Shown piece after piece: positions 21,890-33,744 of a DNA stretch of 64,000 nt (position 1 is the first letter of the stretch; each line of letters starts with the position of its first letter). A program made the position numbers and the translations under genes. The DNA is from Loripinus fragilis (taxonomy: Eukaryota; Mollusca; Bivalvia; Lucinida; Lucinidae): the NCBI GenBank assembly GCA_964019695.1, contig OZ026515.1:139497549-139561548 (forward strand), written 5' to 3'. The notes below the pieces were generated by a model. That model did not search any database and was not told the origin of the DNA. It saw nothing but the letters and a program-made list of their open reading frames with translations.

Positions 21890-22140
21890 GTAAGTGAGTA
21901 TGATCAGGAAATACTACCATCACAAACGACGGACAACGCCATGGCACCGCGAGGAAGAGCCGCTCAACCATCACGTGACACCAGGAAGACAAATTAAGCA
22001 AAGCAACCAGCCCTCTCTTCCCCATCAAGATGATTGCAATACTAGAATGGACATAAAGTAACGTACAGCAAAACATAGAACAATTACAGACTCCCACGAT
22101 GGGAGTAAAAATAAACAAAAAGTCAACAACAACAGAATCC
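21890..22140 (-). repeat. Repeat family A, 3' half
   Basis: Starts TAGTAAGTGAGTATGATCAG and ends in the CAACAACAACAGAA region near 22129. Good match to 33480-33730 in inverted orientation. Confidence 0.82.
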
Positions 22141-22414
22141 TGCCTAGAAACAGTGTGATGGAATAACTGACTGGCAATTTAATAAAAGCGACCTTACGGC
22201 CCAACTTACTGTTATAACAAGCTTGATTATATAAAAGTTACCCAAAAAATGAATTGTCAGTTTCTTCCTTCAATGTGTATATTTTATGTTGAATGTTTGG
22301 ATAATTGGGTATTTAGAAGTTGTTAAAACTTTCTAGTCAGAAATAGGAACAAAAAGGACAAATATGATATGAAACGAAAAGGAAAAAATTCCAGAAAAAT
22401 GATGTCCTGCTAGG

Positions 22415-22480
22415 ATTCGAACATTGGACCTTGAGTATTGTCTATTTTAACTGCTTGTCTTATCCGCTCAGCTATACGTG
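22415..22480 (-). repeat. tRNA-like sequence, inverted partner
   Basis: On the minus strand: TAGCTGAGCGGATAAGACAA and GTTCGAATCCTAGCAGGAC. Partner of 21545-21622. Confidence 0.6.
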
Positions 22481-22611
22481 TATACATGGAACACTCTCTG
22501 TGCTTATGAACAATATTAATGTCTCCTGTTTACATCAATGCACTCGTCTTTTATAACGGTAAATCACTGCCAAATTTAGTGAATCGTAGTATTGTTTGCA
22601 TTATTTAAGAA

Positions 22612-22751
22612 ATGAATTCAATTTTTCGAATGTTCATGGAATCATGAATACTTCGGGTCTCGTGCAAAGTAAGTGAAGCCCGAAGGGCTTCGCGTTAACT
22701 TTGCAAGAGACCCGAAGTATTCATGATTCCATGAACCTTCCAAAAATTGAA
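22612..22751. mobile_element. Foldback (hairpin) element
   Basis: Inverted arms of about 60 bp: AATTCAATTTTT, GTTCATGGAATCATGAATAC, TTCGGGTCTC(G/T)TGCAAAG on the left and the mirror on the right, around a CCCGAAGGGCTTCG loop near 22685. No coding capacity. Confidence 0.82.
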
Positions 22752-25700
22752 TTTATTACTTATATTTACAGCTTATATTATCAGTCAAGTATCAATTTTC
22801 AATTTTCACCTAACTTGGCTGGTTTTTCAGATATTTTGAATTAAATCAGACATAACGTAGGGTTTGGAATAGCCAAACGCCCAATTTCCGCACATAACGT
22901 CATGGCGATACGTGTTCGACGTCACGCAAACGTCAGTAAACAAGCAACGTTATTGGATGAACTTGACGTTAGCGCGCTCAAATGGCGCGTATGTGGATGT
23001 GGATTAAATCGATTTGTTCATGAAGGTATGAACCACATCTCAAATGTAAAGGTTCATTTAAAGACTCGCAGTGGAAATGTAAATATTTGAAGAGTGAATC
23101 ATTGAAAATAATATGGAAAGCGTTCAAACGTTTTATATACCTACGGGATAGTAAAATAAAAATATATCTGTATCAAAGGATTGTAATTTAAGTTGCTAGT
23201 TTATGGAAGGTTATGATTATATGGCACAGTAGTGACAACACACTACTCTATGCAAACCGTTTTCTGAATCTGTTGTAGACCAGTCACCTGACCATTGTTG
23301 CTCAATGATAATTGGCTTCTTGTCATTTATTTAGAGCTTAAAATTGTTATATCCACTTTTCCAAAATTTCAAAAAGATAACCTTTCACAATTGGCTTAAT
23401 CTTGAAGTGATATCAGTGGTGTGTGTGTGTGTGTAAGGAATTTAATTGTGCTTTCATTTGATAAATATTACTCTGCATTCCATTGAATTTGGTGTGCAAC
23501 AGGACTGCTTACTGATAAAAATGCTTACGAGCCCTGTTGCAAATCACAGAATGTGGTCTTGTTGAATATTAAATTGAATCAACTGAAGCACAGAAAAAAC
23601 CTTACAAGGTCCATGACTTCCTACAATGGAGCCAGAATTAAAGTTCATTTTTTACTGAAAAAGGTCACAATGTTCAAATTGAAAGGATAGAAAAGTTGAT
23701 TAACGTGTAGGCAAATACGAGACACATGCACTTATGGTAGACTCCTGAGGTGCGGACAGGGGAAAGACACAGTTTTCGGGTTCATGGAAAGGAGCTTATA
23801 TCAATTTGCAAGCAAGACTAAGATCTTATACACTCTGACCTATTAAAACCTTGGTTTTATCATTGTTACTTTAGCTCTAAAATATGTTAGTCATATTGGA
23901 GAATACAAACTTGTAGTGCCCGCAACGCTTTTTGCATCAATAATAAACTACCAATGAATAAACAAAGAACAAAAAGACATATTTATATTTCATTGTTTTG
24001 CTATGAGTCGTTCAATACAACAAAAAACAACAAACAAAACAAATAATCTCTTTATTTCTAGGCTCAAATAACAATTGTCACATATGAGCACAACACAAAA
24101 CAAGGAAACTAAATACATCTTTTATATAAAATCACCTCATCCCCAACCCATATTTCATTGGTGCATTAAGTTATATCTCTATAAAAGGTATTTAAAGCTT
24201 CAAACTTCATACTTGAATGGATAATCATCTTACAAGATTGCAGTTATCCTTAAGGAATGGTGACATTATGATTCACCTAAAGTAATCAATAATAATAGAA
24301 TTTCATCAATTTAAAAGATATATCGGTGTGGGCACTACAGAATGTTGGGCACACTACATTGGACATTTTCTGCTCCTTTTTTATAAGTCAAAGGCAGAAG
24401 TGTCCAAAATGTAGGCCAGTCATAAAGGACAGTGATAAGCCTCCACAGGAAAAATGAAAACACCATCAGCCAAGAAATAGTAGAACCAGACAAGCATTTG
24501 TATGCGTTGCGGACACTACAAAAATGTCGTAGAAATTTGACCTTCAATATAAACAGTTTAAGAAACCATAACGACTATAACGCTTGTCTGAACTGTTGTT
24601 ATGTTTTCATACCACCTGAAGGTGCTTACCAGTGTAAATTAAGTCGTTTTTAATGTTTTTTGTATATCTAGAAGCATTCAGTATTAGCTATTGGACAAAA
24701 CGTAAAACCTATAACGAAGCAAGCCATTCATACTATTTTGCGTAAAATTCTTAATTTTTTACCAAATTGCAAGGGGTAAAAGCATCTTAAAATATATAGA
24801 AACGTGCTTTTGCTATGATAATTAAAATTTAAAAATTGATGCTTATGAATATTTGAAATAACCTTGTGAAAATTTGTGTTTTTCAATGTTACAACATAAC
24901 GTGAAAAAATGGGTTGTTTTTAGCATTACTTTGGCTTCCTGTGACAACTGAACATATATAAACATGTCATATACCATTTTGAAGGGTCAGGTAATGTCTT
25001 GTGGGTAAAACTAAAGTATTTTGGCTGTAAATTATGTTCAGATAGCATAGAACAACCACTATAACAAAGACAGCTTCCTTATCTGCACTTTATTGTGAAA
25101 CTGCCAATATAGCATAATACTCCCGTTAGCATACCCATAAGCCAACGCAAACAAGATTGAGTGATCCCTAGGTTAGTTCGCTGTCGGAAAAATCTGTTCC
25201 ACATCGCTACCCAAGTGAGATAAGAGTAACTAATACGAGATAAGCCACACGCGGCCAGTTACTAATGCAAGATAACCCACACGCAACATTTTTGGCTCAT
25301 GACTCTATTCCTTTGAAAACGAGGAGTTGAATTGTTGACAGTCAGGAAAAATGTCAATGTTGATTTCAGCAATTTAAGTCTGCCATCAACGTGGTAGAGA
25401 GTGAAACGTAAAACATATATTCAATGCTTTGAACATGCTGAGTACATTGCGATTGACATATTTGACGTGTTGGGCAATGAGTGACTGAATGCACCGGGAG
25501 GGGGAGACTTAACGATGTAAAAAAAGAAACACATTTTCCTCAGCAAAATTACTTACTCCAGTTACTGTGGCTGATAAGCTAGTTCTTGTCAATCCATTTT
25601 GATGAAATAACAATTTGTTCATTGTTTAATGCGCTGTTTATAGGCTGTTTTAAGTTGATTTGCCCAGCGCGCGTCATTGACTGTAAACACCGACTTCAGT

Positions 25701-26765
25701 GACGTCACCAACAGATTATATACTGTGTCGTACCATACGGTCGCTAAATTTAGAATTGTATTATGAGAAAAAGAATCAATCATTGGTGTTCAGTGTTTCA
25801 CTGGTCACAGAAAGCCTCGTTTCCCACTGGAATGGCGGGCCCTCGGGTTGGGATTTTTTTGTCCCCACTGGACACCAATGATGGATTCTATTTATCTCAC
25901 ATACCCGTACCAGCCCGTGGGAAAGATAAAAAAAACGAAGAGCCCCACGTCGGTCGCACGCTGGTCTCATATCGGTCGAACGCTGGCCGCACGTTGATGC
26001 GTGACGTCATTGTAATGTTAAAATGACGTCACCATGTCGCATATCAGCGTATTCATGATTTTCTGGAAGCTGTTTCATGTTCTACTTTTATAAAATGATG
26101 TATTTCATGGTGAGCAAGAAAAAAATCCATTATACGTGTGATGATGGGACAGAAAAATCCGTCCCTTGCAATCACCGTTTGTCTTCACTCGGCAAGCCTC
26201 GTGATGCTAAGCTGTGGACCCGGTTGAGAAGACCTGTTCCATACGGTCTTGGTCCCTTTGTTTGAGATTTGGTGGCATGTGTTCATCACACACTGTCACT
26301 TTGTCTTACGGAAAGCTAAGTAGTATGGATGGCACATTGGTTCCATCATATTTTCCAAAAAGTTCCTTCAATTAATGTTTGCCCTGTACCATGTATTATT
26401 ATATGTTTATATAAGTTTTGAAAATTGCAGGATTCAGGATCTGGACTGCATTGAATAAAGATAGAAATCAACTTTGAACTCATTTCAGGCTAGAATGTAG
26501 AAGTACAAGACTCAGCAGCTGGGCCTGGGCATTGTGACAAAGCCAAACTAACAAGCCCTGATGTAAATACATAGTACCCATATTTGATGCTCTGCTAAAG
26601 GGTCACAAGCTTGAACCGAACAAACAATCATACAACGAGCAATAATTCCCAAATATGTTTTGGTTACACAAGTTCGAAACACTCGTTTCATTCTGTAATT
26701 TCTTCCCCATAATACTACCTGCATCAGTGTAGACCTCTGCACATAACGAAAGTTGGCTAGGGTGG

Positions 26766-26766
<1 letters not shown>
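22752..26766. other. Long non-coding stretch with a (GT)n tract and CRE palindromes
   Basis: No frame with recognised motifs in 4 kb. A GTGTGTGTGTGTGTGTGT tract lies at 23418-23436. TGACGTCA occurs at 25700-25707, 26002-26009 and 26024-26031; the last two sit in an imperfect palindrome (25995-26043). Plus-strand frames at 25699-26026 and 26077-26265 show no family I know. Confidence 0.4.
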
Positions 26767-26816
<50 letters not shown>

Positions 26817-26832
26817 TATAATAATAATAATC
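26767..26832. repeat. (TAA)n microsatellite, the 3' tail of the LINE
   Basis: About 20 units of TAA with one interruption. On the minus strand it directly follows TGTTACCCTCTGAAAATTAA, so it is the ATT-type tail of the LINE at 26767-33950. Confidence 0.85.
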
Positions 26833-27249
26833 TTAATTTTCAGAGGGTAACACATTTAGCAAAAAAAGCTAATCTTCCATGAGGCCCTCTATGAACTACC
26901 ACCAAAAAATAATACAAGTATGGAATTCAAAGATGATTTACATGTATACAAGATAAAACAAACATCATGGAACACTTTCAAACCTACATACACACAGGCA
27001 TACTTTTTACATAAGTATTATATATATCATACCTCTAGATACAAGTGATTAGTAATACCAATTTTATCTGCACACATGTTCTCAAAAGAAGCGTCACAAT
27101 GAGACGTCACAATGAGACGCTTCTTATAAGCACCAAACTAAATAATAAAACAGGAGAACAAAACATATTCACAGTTTTATGCTCAAAATTATGTTCATAT
27201 GGCCATATAATTATATCAGTTTTAAAGATTGAAAGATAGAATGGATTTT

Positions 27250-28477
27250 ATCCACTTAATACAATGTCTATGAAAAGAGTCAACAGTTTCTAAATTCTTT
27301 AAATAGTCTGGTAAGTTGTTCCAAATTACTGGACCTGAATAAATTAAGCTTATTTTGAAATTTCTTTTTGTGGCCTTGGAGTATAAAATTCCAATGCACC
27401 TGTTGATCTTAGAGACTGAAGCGTTTCATTAAAAGGTCAAAAAGAGCACATTTGATTTACATATGAGGGTGGGACAGATTTATAAACTTTAAACATAAGT
27501 TTAGCTTTCCTGAGGTAAATGCGTTCATATATGTTTATAAAAATTTAAAGCTCATCCATACTGTTGGCAATGTTATCAAACTGGTAATTTACAATGATTT
27601 TAACAGCTCGTTTTGTAACCTATAAATTCTGTTTAGATTATATTTAGATGTCCCCCCCCCCCCTATTGTGGAATAATAGTCAATGTGGGGTTGAATATAT
27701 GTTTTGTAAAATTATACTCTGTGTTCGGTGGATAAATAGTCGTTCAAATTGGATAATAGCAATAGATTTAAAGAAGTTTTCTTGTTGATCATCTGAAGCA
27801 ATGCTGTTTCACAGGAATGGTTGGTTCTGAAACCTGATTGTGTTGAATGAAGCAATTTATGAGAGGTCAAATAAGTCATTAAGGAGCCATGCACATGTTT
27901 TTCAAGCATTTTTCATGTGACAGGCAAAATTGAAATGGGTCTATAATTATTAGTGTCATCCTTAGGGCCATTTTTATGTAAGGGTCTTACTTTACCCTCT
28001 TTCCACTTACCTGGAAAATTTGAATTAAGTATGCTTTGATTACAGATATACATTAGACTGTCAGAAATAAATGGAGCTGCTAGCTTAAGTAACCTGGCTC
28101 CAATGTTATCAGAGCCAGTGGCTTTGGTAATATCAATGTTTTTTAAGATATTTTTCTGCTATTTCTTGTGAGATACATGGTATTGAAAAATAATTATTTG
28201 CAGGAATTTTCTTATCACAGAACTCTTTTAGCTTATCAAAATTAGATGCCAAAGGCGGTTCTTTGATTTTTGATGCTACCGAAACAAAATATTTATTGAA
28301 TTGATCTGCAATATCTTTTGGATTTTCAATACTATTATTGTCAACTTTCAATGAAAATATCCCACAGCTGTCCTTACATTTACTTGCCCCAATTTCTTTA
28401 AATAATTTCCAAACACTGGCAGGATTGCTAGCATTTTCTTTTAAAAGGCGCTCTTGCATGGTAAGGGAAATTAACAT
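27250..28477 (-). pseudogene. LINE ORF2, reverse transcriptase and C-terminal part with internal deletion
   Basis: At 28133-28477 the minus strand codes the segment that precedes the RT core; directly after it come KATGSDNIGARLLKLAAP (about 28120-28065), FPGKWKEGKVRPLHK and NNYRPISILP (28010-27930), then after a stop MLEKHVHGSLMTYL and HSTQSGFRTNHSCETALLQM (27909-27790). These are RT motifs 0-2a. The sequence then jumps to LLLLSNLNDYLSTEHRV (27760-27712) and later RKAKLMFKVYKSVPPSYV (27520-27470), which lie far downstream in intact LINEs. The catalytic F/YADD motif is therefore missing, removed by a deletion of perhaps 200-250 codons near 27775. Confidence 0.8.
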
Positions 28478-28487
28478 GGGAGTCTGC

Positions 28488-30492
28488 CCACGCTTGGATT
28501 TTGAAAATATTATGTTATTTAATTGTCTGGGGTATAACTTTAATATTTATGGTGCGTTTGAGTTTTTTATGCAATTCCATTGCTAATTTATGACGTCATG
28601 AATGATATCACTATAATACCTTAGGGTACCCAGTTATAATCATTTCTCAAGTGATTGACATATCATGTAACGGGCGGAGAAATGTTTTTTTAAATAGCCA
28701 TATCATTTATAAGTTCGCTGTTACTTCAAATGAATTTGTACATATTAGGATATTGGGTGGGCATTCATTTTTAAAAGCATGGTACCCAAATTTTCGACTG
28801 TATATTTTGTATTCAGTCAAATTTGGAATTAACATTTTTACAGGTTGCGGTCTTTGTCAAGATACCATTTCAACATACAAACTATCCATATATGTTAAGA
28901 ATATGTAGACCAAATTTCATGAAATTCAAGGACCGGTAACATATTTTTTTAACTTGATGTAAACATATGGCCCCAATTTATGGAAATGTAAAAAATACAA
29001 TAATTATGTTTCAGTGTAAAAAATACTTGAATACTTGCTTAGTTTGAATCATCATGCTAGTACGTTTATTGGTAGAAGTTGATATGTTCAGTGTTTTCCC
29101 CTATTATGGATTGGAAAAAGAAAAAAAAATACAATATTCTTTGATATTAATTGACATGACTCTTATTTAATGAAGTGCTTACACAATGATATTAGCCAAA
29201 ATGATACAATATGTTGACACCTGTACTTAACACATCTACTTTCTAACATTAAAGCTACATCAAGCCAATATTACACTAAATATATAACATTATTAAGAAT
29301 TTTAATTTATACAGAAGGGAAACCTTATGACAAGTCAGTTCTTACAGGAGAAGAATCTTATATCTATGATTTTATAATTGTAAGACTCATTAATAAACCT
29401 GCTTCACAGAAATAACCCCCTGTCAAACCTATTGGTTAAAATTAACCAGTTTGGTTACAGATAACTCTTGGCTTCAAAGGTATTGCTAATTTAATGCTTA
29501 AATCTTTTCTGTTCATTCTGTTTTGTGAATCTGATGCTGATTTCCATCAAATAACAACATTTATACTTTAGCTGGCTATATATTCTAGACACAGTTTTGT
29601 TTCTGGACCTCACTTATTCATGTAGAACACTGTTTTATGATACCTTTGATAAGACTCTGTTACACATTATCCTGGTCACGGCACCAAAATGTGGTTCCTC
29701 TAGATCAGTTGGGATGTAAAGGAAATATTTAGTCTTCTTATTTTCACATGTTTATTGTTAGGATATTATGTTTCTTAAACAATATCATGCAGGACTTGAA
29801 GAAGTGATAGACATTGTCTTGGCCCCATAGTGCCATGACACAGGGCCATGACCTTCAGTATTTCTGACTATTAAATCCTTTAAAATTGTCATATCATGTC
29901 TTTCTTTAGAAAATGTGGAAGTAGATTAATAACAACCTCCTTATGTCGAGTTATTGATTCATTTGAACTAAATAATTAATTTTGCTAAAACTGACCTATA
30001 CCCATAAGAGGTAGGAAATGACAAAGTTACCGGTTTTGGATTTTCATGATATTTGGATCAGATCAGCAGTATATATATGGCATGTTTTTGTGATAATATA
30101 ATATCTTGACAAAGACTAGAGCATATCCATCTTTTGAATTAAATGTTGAATGTTTTGTAAATTTTTTTAAAAAAAAGTATTAAAATTTTACAATCACTTC
30201 TCATGAAAACGTAAACCATAAATTATCCAAATGGTTTTGTGGTATTAAAATAATGTCTATGGTATTTTGGATTCAATCTAGATGACAAATCATAGAAATA
30301 AACAAAAATATAGATTTAAGACATAGAAATTTAGAGACAGGTACCACCTCAAAGATGGAGTACGTCAGGGTTGCTTCCTAAGGCTTATTCTTAACTATCT
30401 AATTCCATTAATACATTTTCCTAGTTCGAATATAATGAGTTATTAATATGCAAAGTTCGAAGAAAATCCATGTGTGGGCACAGATGAAAGTA
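28488..30492. mobile_element. ~2-kb insertion with short inverted ends inside the LINE
   Basis: LINE similarity stops at about 30497 (after SKIHQYFE) and resumes at about 28477 (QERLLKENASNPASVWK). The intervening DNA begins TCTGCCCACGCTTGGATTTT and ends in the inverse of TCTGTGCCCACACATGGATT, giving inverted ends of about 20 bp with small mismatches. No transposase is recognisable inside. A 15-codon RT-like motif lies near its right end (30348-30401). The target duplication is unclear. Confidence 0.6.
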
Positions 30493-30499
30493 CTCCTTT

Positions 30500-31510
30500 C
30501 AAAATACTGATGAATTTTAGATTGTTTTATCAGGGAACATACCTTATTGCGCCAAATTTTGTACTGCTCATTATCATTTATAGACTTGTATCTGTCTCTT
30601 TTTTTTATCGCATCTATTATTTCTCCATTAAGCCATTTTGATTGTTGCTTGCGTTTAACGCGATGCTGTTTCAAAGGTAAATGCTTATCAATAATGTCTA
30701 AAAATAAAGAAGACCAGCTTTCAACAATATCATTTGTGTCATCAAATATTTTGATAACATCCCAAGGCGTTGAAGACAATTCATTAATAAATTCAGTTTC
30801 ATTGAAATTTTTGAAAGACCTATATAAAATTGAATGATGAGACTTTTTAAGTGCTGAAGATGAATTTAGTTTTCATGTTACGAAAACAGGGAAATGATCA
30901 CTAAGCCCCAAGATCAGCACCTTTGTTGAGAGTACATTACTTAAACTATTACAATATATATGGTCAATAGTGTTTCTGAATGATCTGTAATTCTAGTTGG
31001 AGACTTAACAATTTCGTCAAGGCCAAATGATTCCATATATTCAAGCCAAGTTTTCTTTGTATTGGCCTGCAGTAAGTCGCGATTAAAGTCTCCCATCAAA
31101 TAAATTTCCTTTTCACATGCTAATATTTTATCAAACTGATTGTCAAAAATTTCATTCCACTGAACAGTTTCATTGGGATGCCTATACATACTGCCAATCA
31201 AAAAACTTTTGCTAATCTTAGGGAAAATTTCTAGCCAAATACATTCAATGTTCTCACATTCTAAATCTAATCTCCTCTCACACTTGATTCCATCTTTCAC
31301 ATAGACAATAATTCTTCCCCCTTGTTCACGTCTTACAGCAGAAATAGCTCTGTCTTTTCGATAAAATTGAAAGTGTTTTATATTAAAAAAAACTTTGAAG
31401 AGTGAGAGTCATTTAATTTGCTCTCACTCAGTCCAAATAAATGAATGTCATTTCCAAAGCTATTTAGCAGTAAATCAATTTGTTCAATTTTATTCTGAAT
31501 TCCCTGAACA
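30500..31510 (-). pseudogene. LINE ORF2, APE-type endonuclease and linker
   Basis: Minus-strand pieces at 30941-31300 and 30500-30779. The first has LIGSMYRHPNETVQW and YLMGDFNRDLL, the conserved GDFN block of apurinic-type LINE endonucleases, and ends in SPTRITDHSETLLTIYIV, where an intact enzyme would have a ...LLDHI block. The second has WSSLFLDIIDKHLPLKQHRV, QSKWLNGEII and YKIWRNKVCSLIKQSK, typical of the endonuclease-RT linker. Frames are interrupted at 30930 and 31300. The enzyme would nick target DNA to prime reverse transcription. Confidence 0.82.
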
Positions 31511-31756
31511 TTTAAGTGGCCCATTTTAAAACCTTTTTTTACCTAAATCTGAATTCAGCATGCTTTGGGCACTCATGGAAGAACATGAAGAGTCATGCAC
31601 ATTGTTTTCAGCAGTATGTTCATGCACATTGTTATCAATGGTAAGATTTGTGTATTGAATATTAGTTTCAAAACTGGGATCAAAAAGTGTAGATAAATCA
31701 TAAATGTAATCATTGACTGTTTCTGAAAATTAAGTATCATTTTGATAAAAAGGAAA

Positions 31757-32990
31757 TTATTTCAGAAGGTACATTTGAGTCTGAATCATTACATTCACAG
31801 CTAATACAATTACAAACACCACATATATCTGATAGAGAATAGTATCTATTTTCTGACATAAATATAGGGTGTTTATATCAAAATCAAGGACATATTTGCC
31901 ACTGTCCTGAAAGTTCCAACACACTGAATCTTTATGACCATAAAACTTGCAAATATAACATTGTAACTGTTTTTGTGGCGACACTGATAAGTTTAATGGT
32001 TTGTCAATTCACATTTAAAACATCTCTCTGCATTATTATGGTGTTGGACCCCTCTCTCATGGTAGTTGTTGGACGAAGGAGCAGACAGTCTGCTTTCATT
32101 CCGTTGTGGGTAAGTGGCACTGTCTATCTTAGCTGATGGTCCATAATAGGCACAGTGCTTAAAACTTTGGGAGTCTGTAATTGTTCTATGTATTGTTGTA
32201 CGTTACTAGATGTCCATTCTAGTATTGCAATCATCTTGATGGGGAAGAGAGAGCTGATTGCTTTGCTTAATTTGTCTTCCTGGTGTCTCGTGATGGTTGA
32301 GCGGCTCTTCCTCGCGGTGCCACGGGATTGTCTGCAGTTTGTGATTGTGGTATTTCCTGATCATACTCACTTACTATTTTTCAACAATGTCTATGTGCTG
32401 ATGTGATTTCAACTGGTTGTATTTATTATAGAAAGTTTTGTTTATATCGATGAAGGTTCCTCCATGGATATCACTTTGTCTTTTTATTACCTCATTAATA
32501 TCATCAACACAAGTCTCCCCACGTGGACAGATACTGCACAAGTAAATATTTATGGTTGGATTTTTATCTTTGATAAGACACACAAGTTGTTCATATTTTT
32601 CTTCAATGTACTCAATGTCAATGTTTTGAGAAGCATCATTCCCAGACACATATATGATAATATTCTGGAAAAATTTTAGGTCATAAATTTAGATTTTCTC
32701 CAAGAGTTAATCAACTGAAGCCCCAGAAACAGGCTGACATTCAACTTTGTTTCTCAGGCCTTTTTGATTTACTCCTGAAAGAATTGAGTCCCCAATGATC
32801 AATGTCTGGGGTGTAGACTGCTTCTGACTTGTCCCAATTTTATGAGTTTTTTTTTTTAAATAATTTTTAGTTGATTTTCCTGTCTTTTGCTGAGGTTTAT
32901 TATTAAGATTAGTGTTAGTAACACAAGGTGACTTTCTTTGATTATTTCTGGTCTGGACCGAAGGCAGTTGTTTTGTGTTTAGTAAACCTA
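31757..32990 (-). pseudogene. LINE ORF1, SGNH-like domain and two zinc knuckles
   Basis: Minus strand. At about 32830-32770 the sequence reads TLIIGDSILSGVNQKGLRNK, with the GDS serine block of SGNH hydrolases; 32374-32649 continues VSGNDASQNIDIEY (the GND block) and YLCSICPRGE, FIDINKTF. After the family A insertion, 32030-31900 codes two CCHC knuckles, CFKCELTNHxTYQC and CYICKFYGHKDSVC, both C-x2-C-x4-H-x4-C. Upstream of the SGNH part is a Lys/Gln-rich basic stretch (32990-32840). ORF1 proteins of this kind bind RNA and carry an esterase-like fold in several animal LINE clades. Stops and insertions have disabled it. Confidence 0.78.
32157..32386 (+). repeat. Repeat family A, 3' half, inserted in LINE ORF1
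   Basis: GGGAGTCTGTAATTGTTCTA to TGATCATACTCACTTACTAT, matching 17290-17500. It separates the SGNH part from the zinc-knuckle part of the LINE ORF1, so it inserted later. Confidence 0.85.
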
Positions 32991-32994
32991 ATTT

Positions 32995-33730
32995 TAGTGA
33001 TCAATTCAAAAAGATGGTAAAACGTTATATAAGGGTTGGATATAACTTGGATATCATGCGACAGTCTGCATGCCTAGTTTTAAACCCAATCACGGTTTAT
33101 AGCTATGGTTTCCTCTTTAATTGCACAACGGTGGGTCAGGCCTCAGACTCTATGATGGCTCTGACGTAAAGCTTTAATCCGTGGGTTGGTGCCTGATGCT
33201 TATCTGTAGCTGGACCCACCGTGGCTCAACTTGAGGTTTTCTTTAGCTCTGACTATCTGTGAGTCATGAGCCCTTTTCTTTGTTTCATCATTGTGTGTTA
33301 ATTTGATTAGAGTGTTTCTCCATGATAATACATTGCATTAGTTAGATGGCCTCCATGCAAGCTGAACATTTCTTGTACTTCATCAACAGCAGAATCTAGG
33401 GCGAAGATTTGGTACCAGTAAAATGCATTTAAGCCCCCCGGTGGCTTAGGCTGCTGTCCGTTCTAAGGCTGTGGTTCTGTTGTTGTTGACTTTTTGTTTA
33501 TTGTTACTCCTATTGTGGGAGTCTGTAATTGTTCGATGTTTTGTTGTATGTTACTTTATGTCCATTCTAGTATTGCAATCATCTTGATGGGGAAGAGAGA
33601 GCTGGTTGCTTTGCTTAATTTGTCTTCCTGGTGTCTCGTGATGGTTGAGCGGCTCTTCCTCGCGGTGCCATGGGGTTGTCTGCGGTTTGTGATTGTGGTG
33701 TTTCCTGATATACTCACTTACTATTTTTAC
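32995..33730 (+). repeat. Repeat family A, most complete copy, inserted in LINE ORF1
   Basis: About 735 bp, from roughly GATCAATTCAAAAAGATGG to ACTCACTTACTATTTTT. It shows the full order: GCGACAGTCTGCATGCC, ACGGTGGGTCAGGCC, CGTGGCTCAACTTGAGG, TTTAGCTCTGACT, GAGTCATGAGCCC, GCATTAGTTAGATGG, GATTTGGTACCAGTAAAATG, GGTGGCTTAGGCTGCTGTCC, GCAATCATCTTGATGGGGAA and GGTTTGTGATTGTGG. LINE coiled-coil coding sequence resumes at about 33745, so the repeat sits inside ORF1. A 95-codon hydrophobic frame (33494-33781) is shared with other copies. Confidence 0.82.
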
Positions 33731-33744
33731 TATAACTCATATTT

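Larger units (their letters stand above)
21026..22590. repeat. Head-to-head pair of tRNA-headed repeats (large inverted repeat)
   Basis: The left arm (21026-21123 and 21525-21660, split by an insertion) matches the right arm (22355-22588) in inverted orientation: CAGTGATTTACCGTTAT, CAGGAGACA, ATGTATACA, TAGCTGAGCGGATAAGAC, a GGTTCAAATCC or TTCGAATCC box and TTTTCGTTTCA. The space between arms holds a further small inverted repeat (21672-21730 against 21787-21832, ACAAAAGGATG) and a family A copy. Confidence 0.78.

Noticed and set aside
26548..26742. 64-codon minus-strand frame downstream of the LINE tail
   Set aside because: No motif; lies outside the LINE and is within the length expected by chance.
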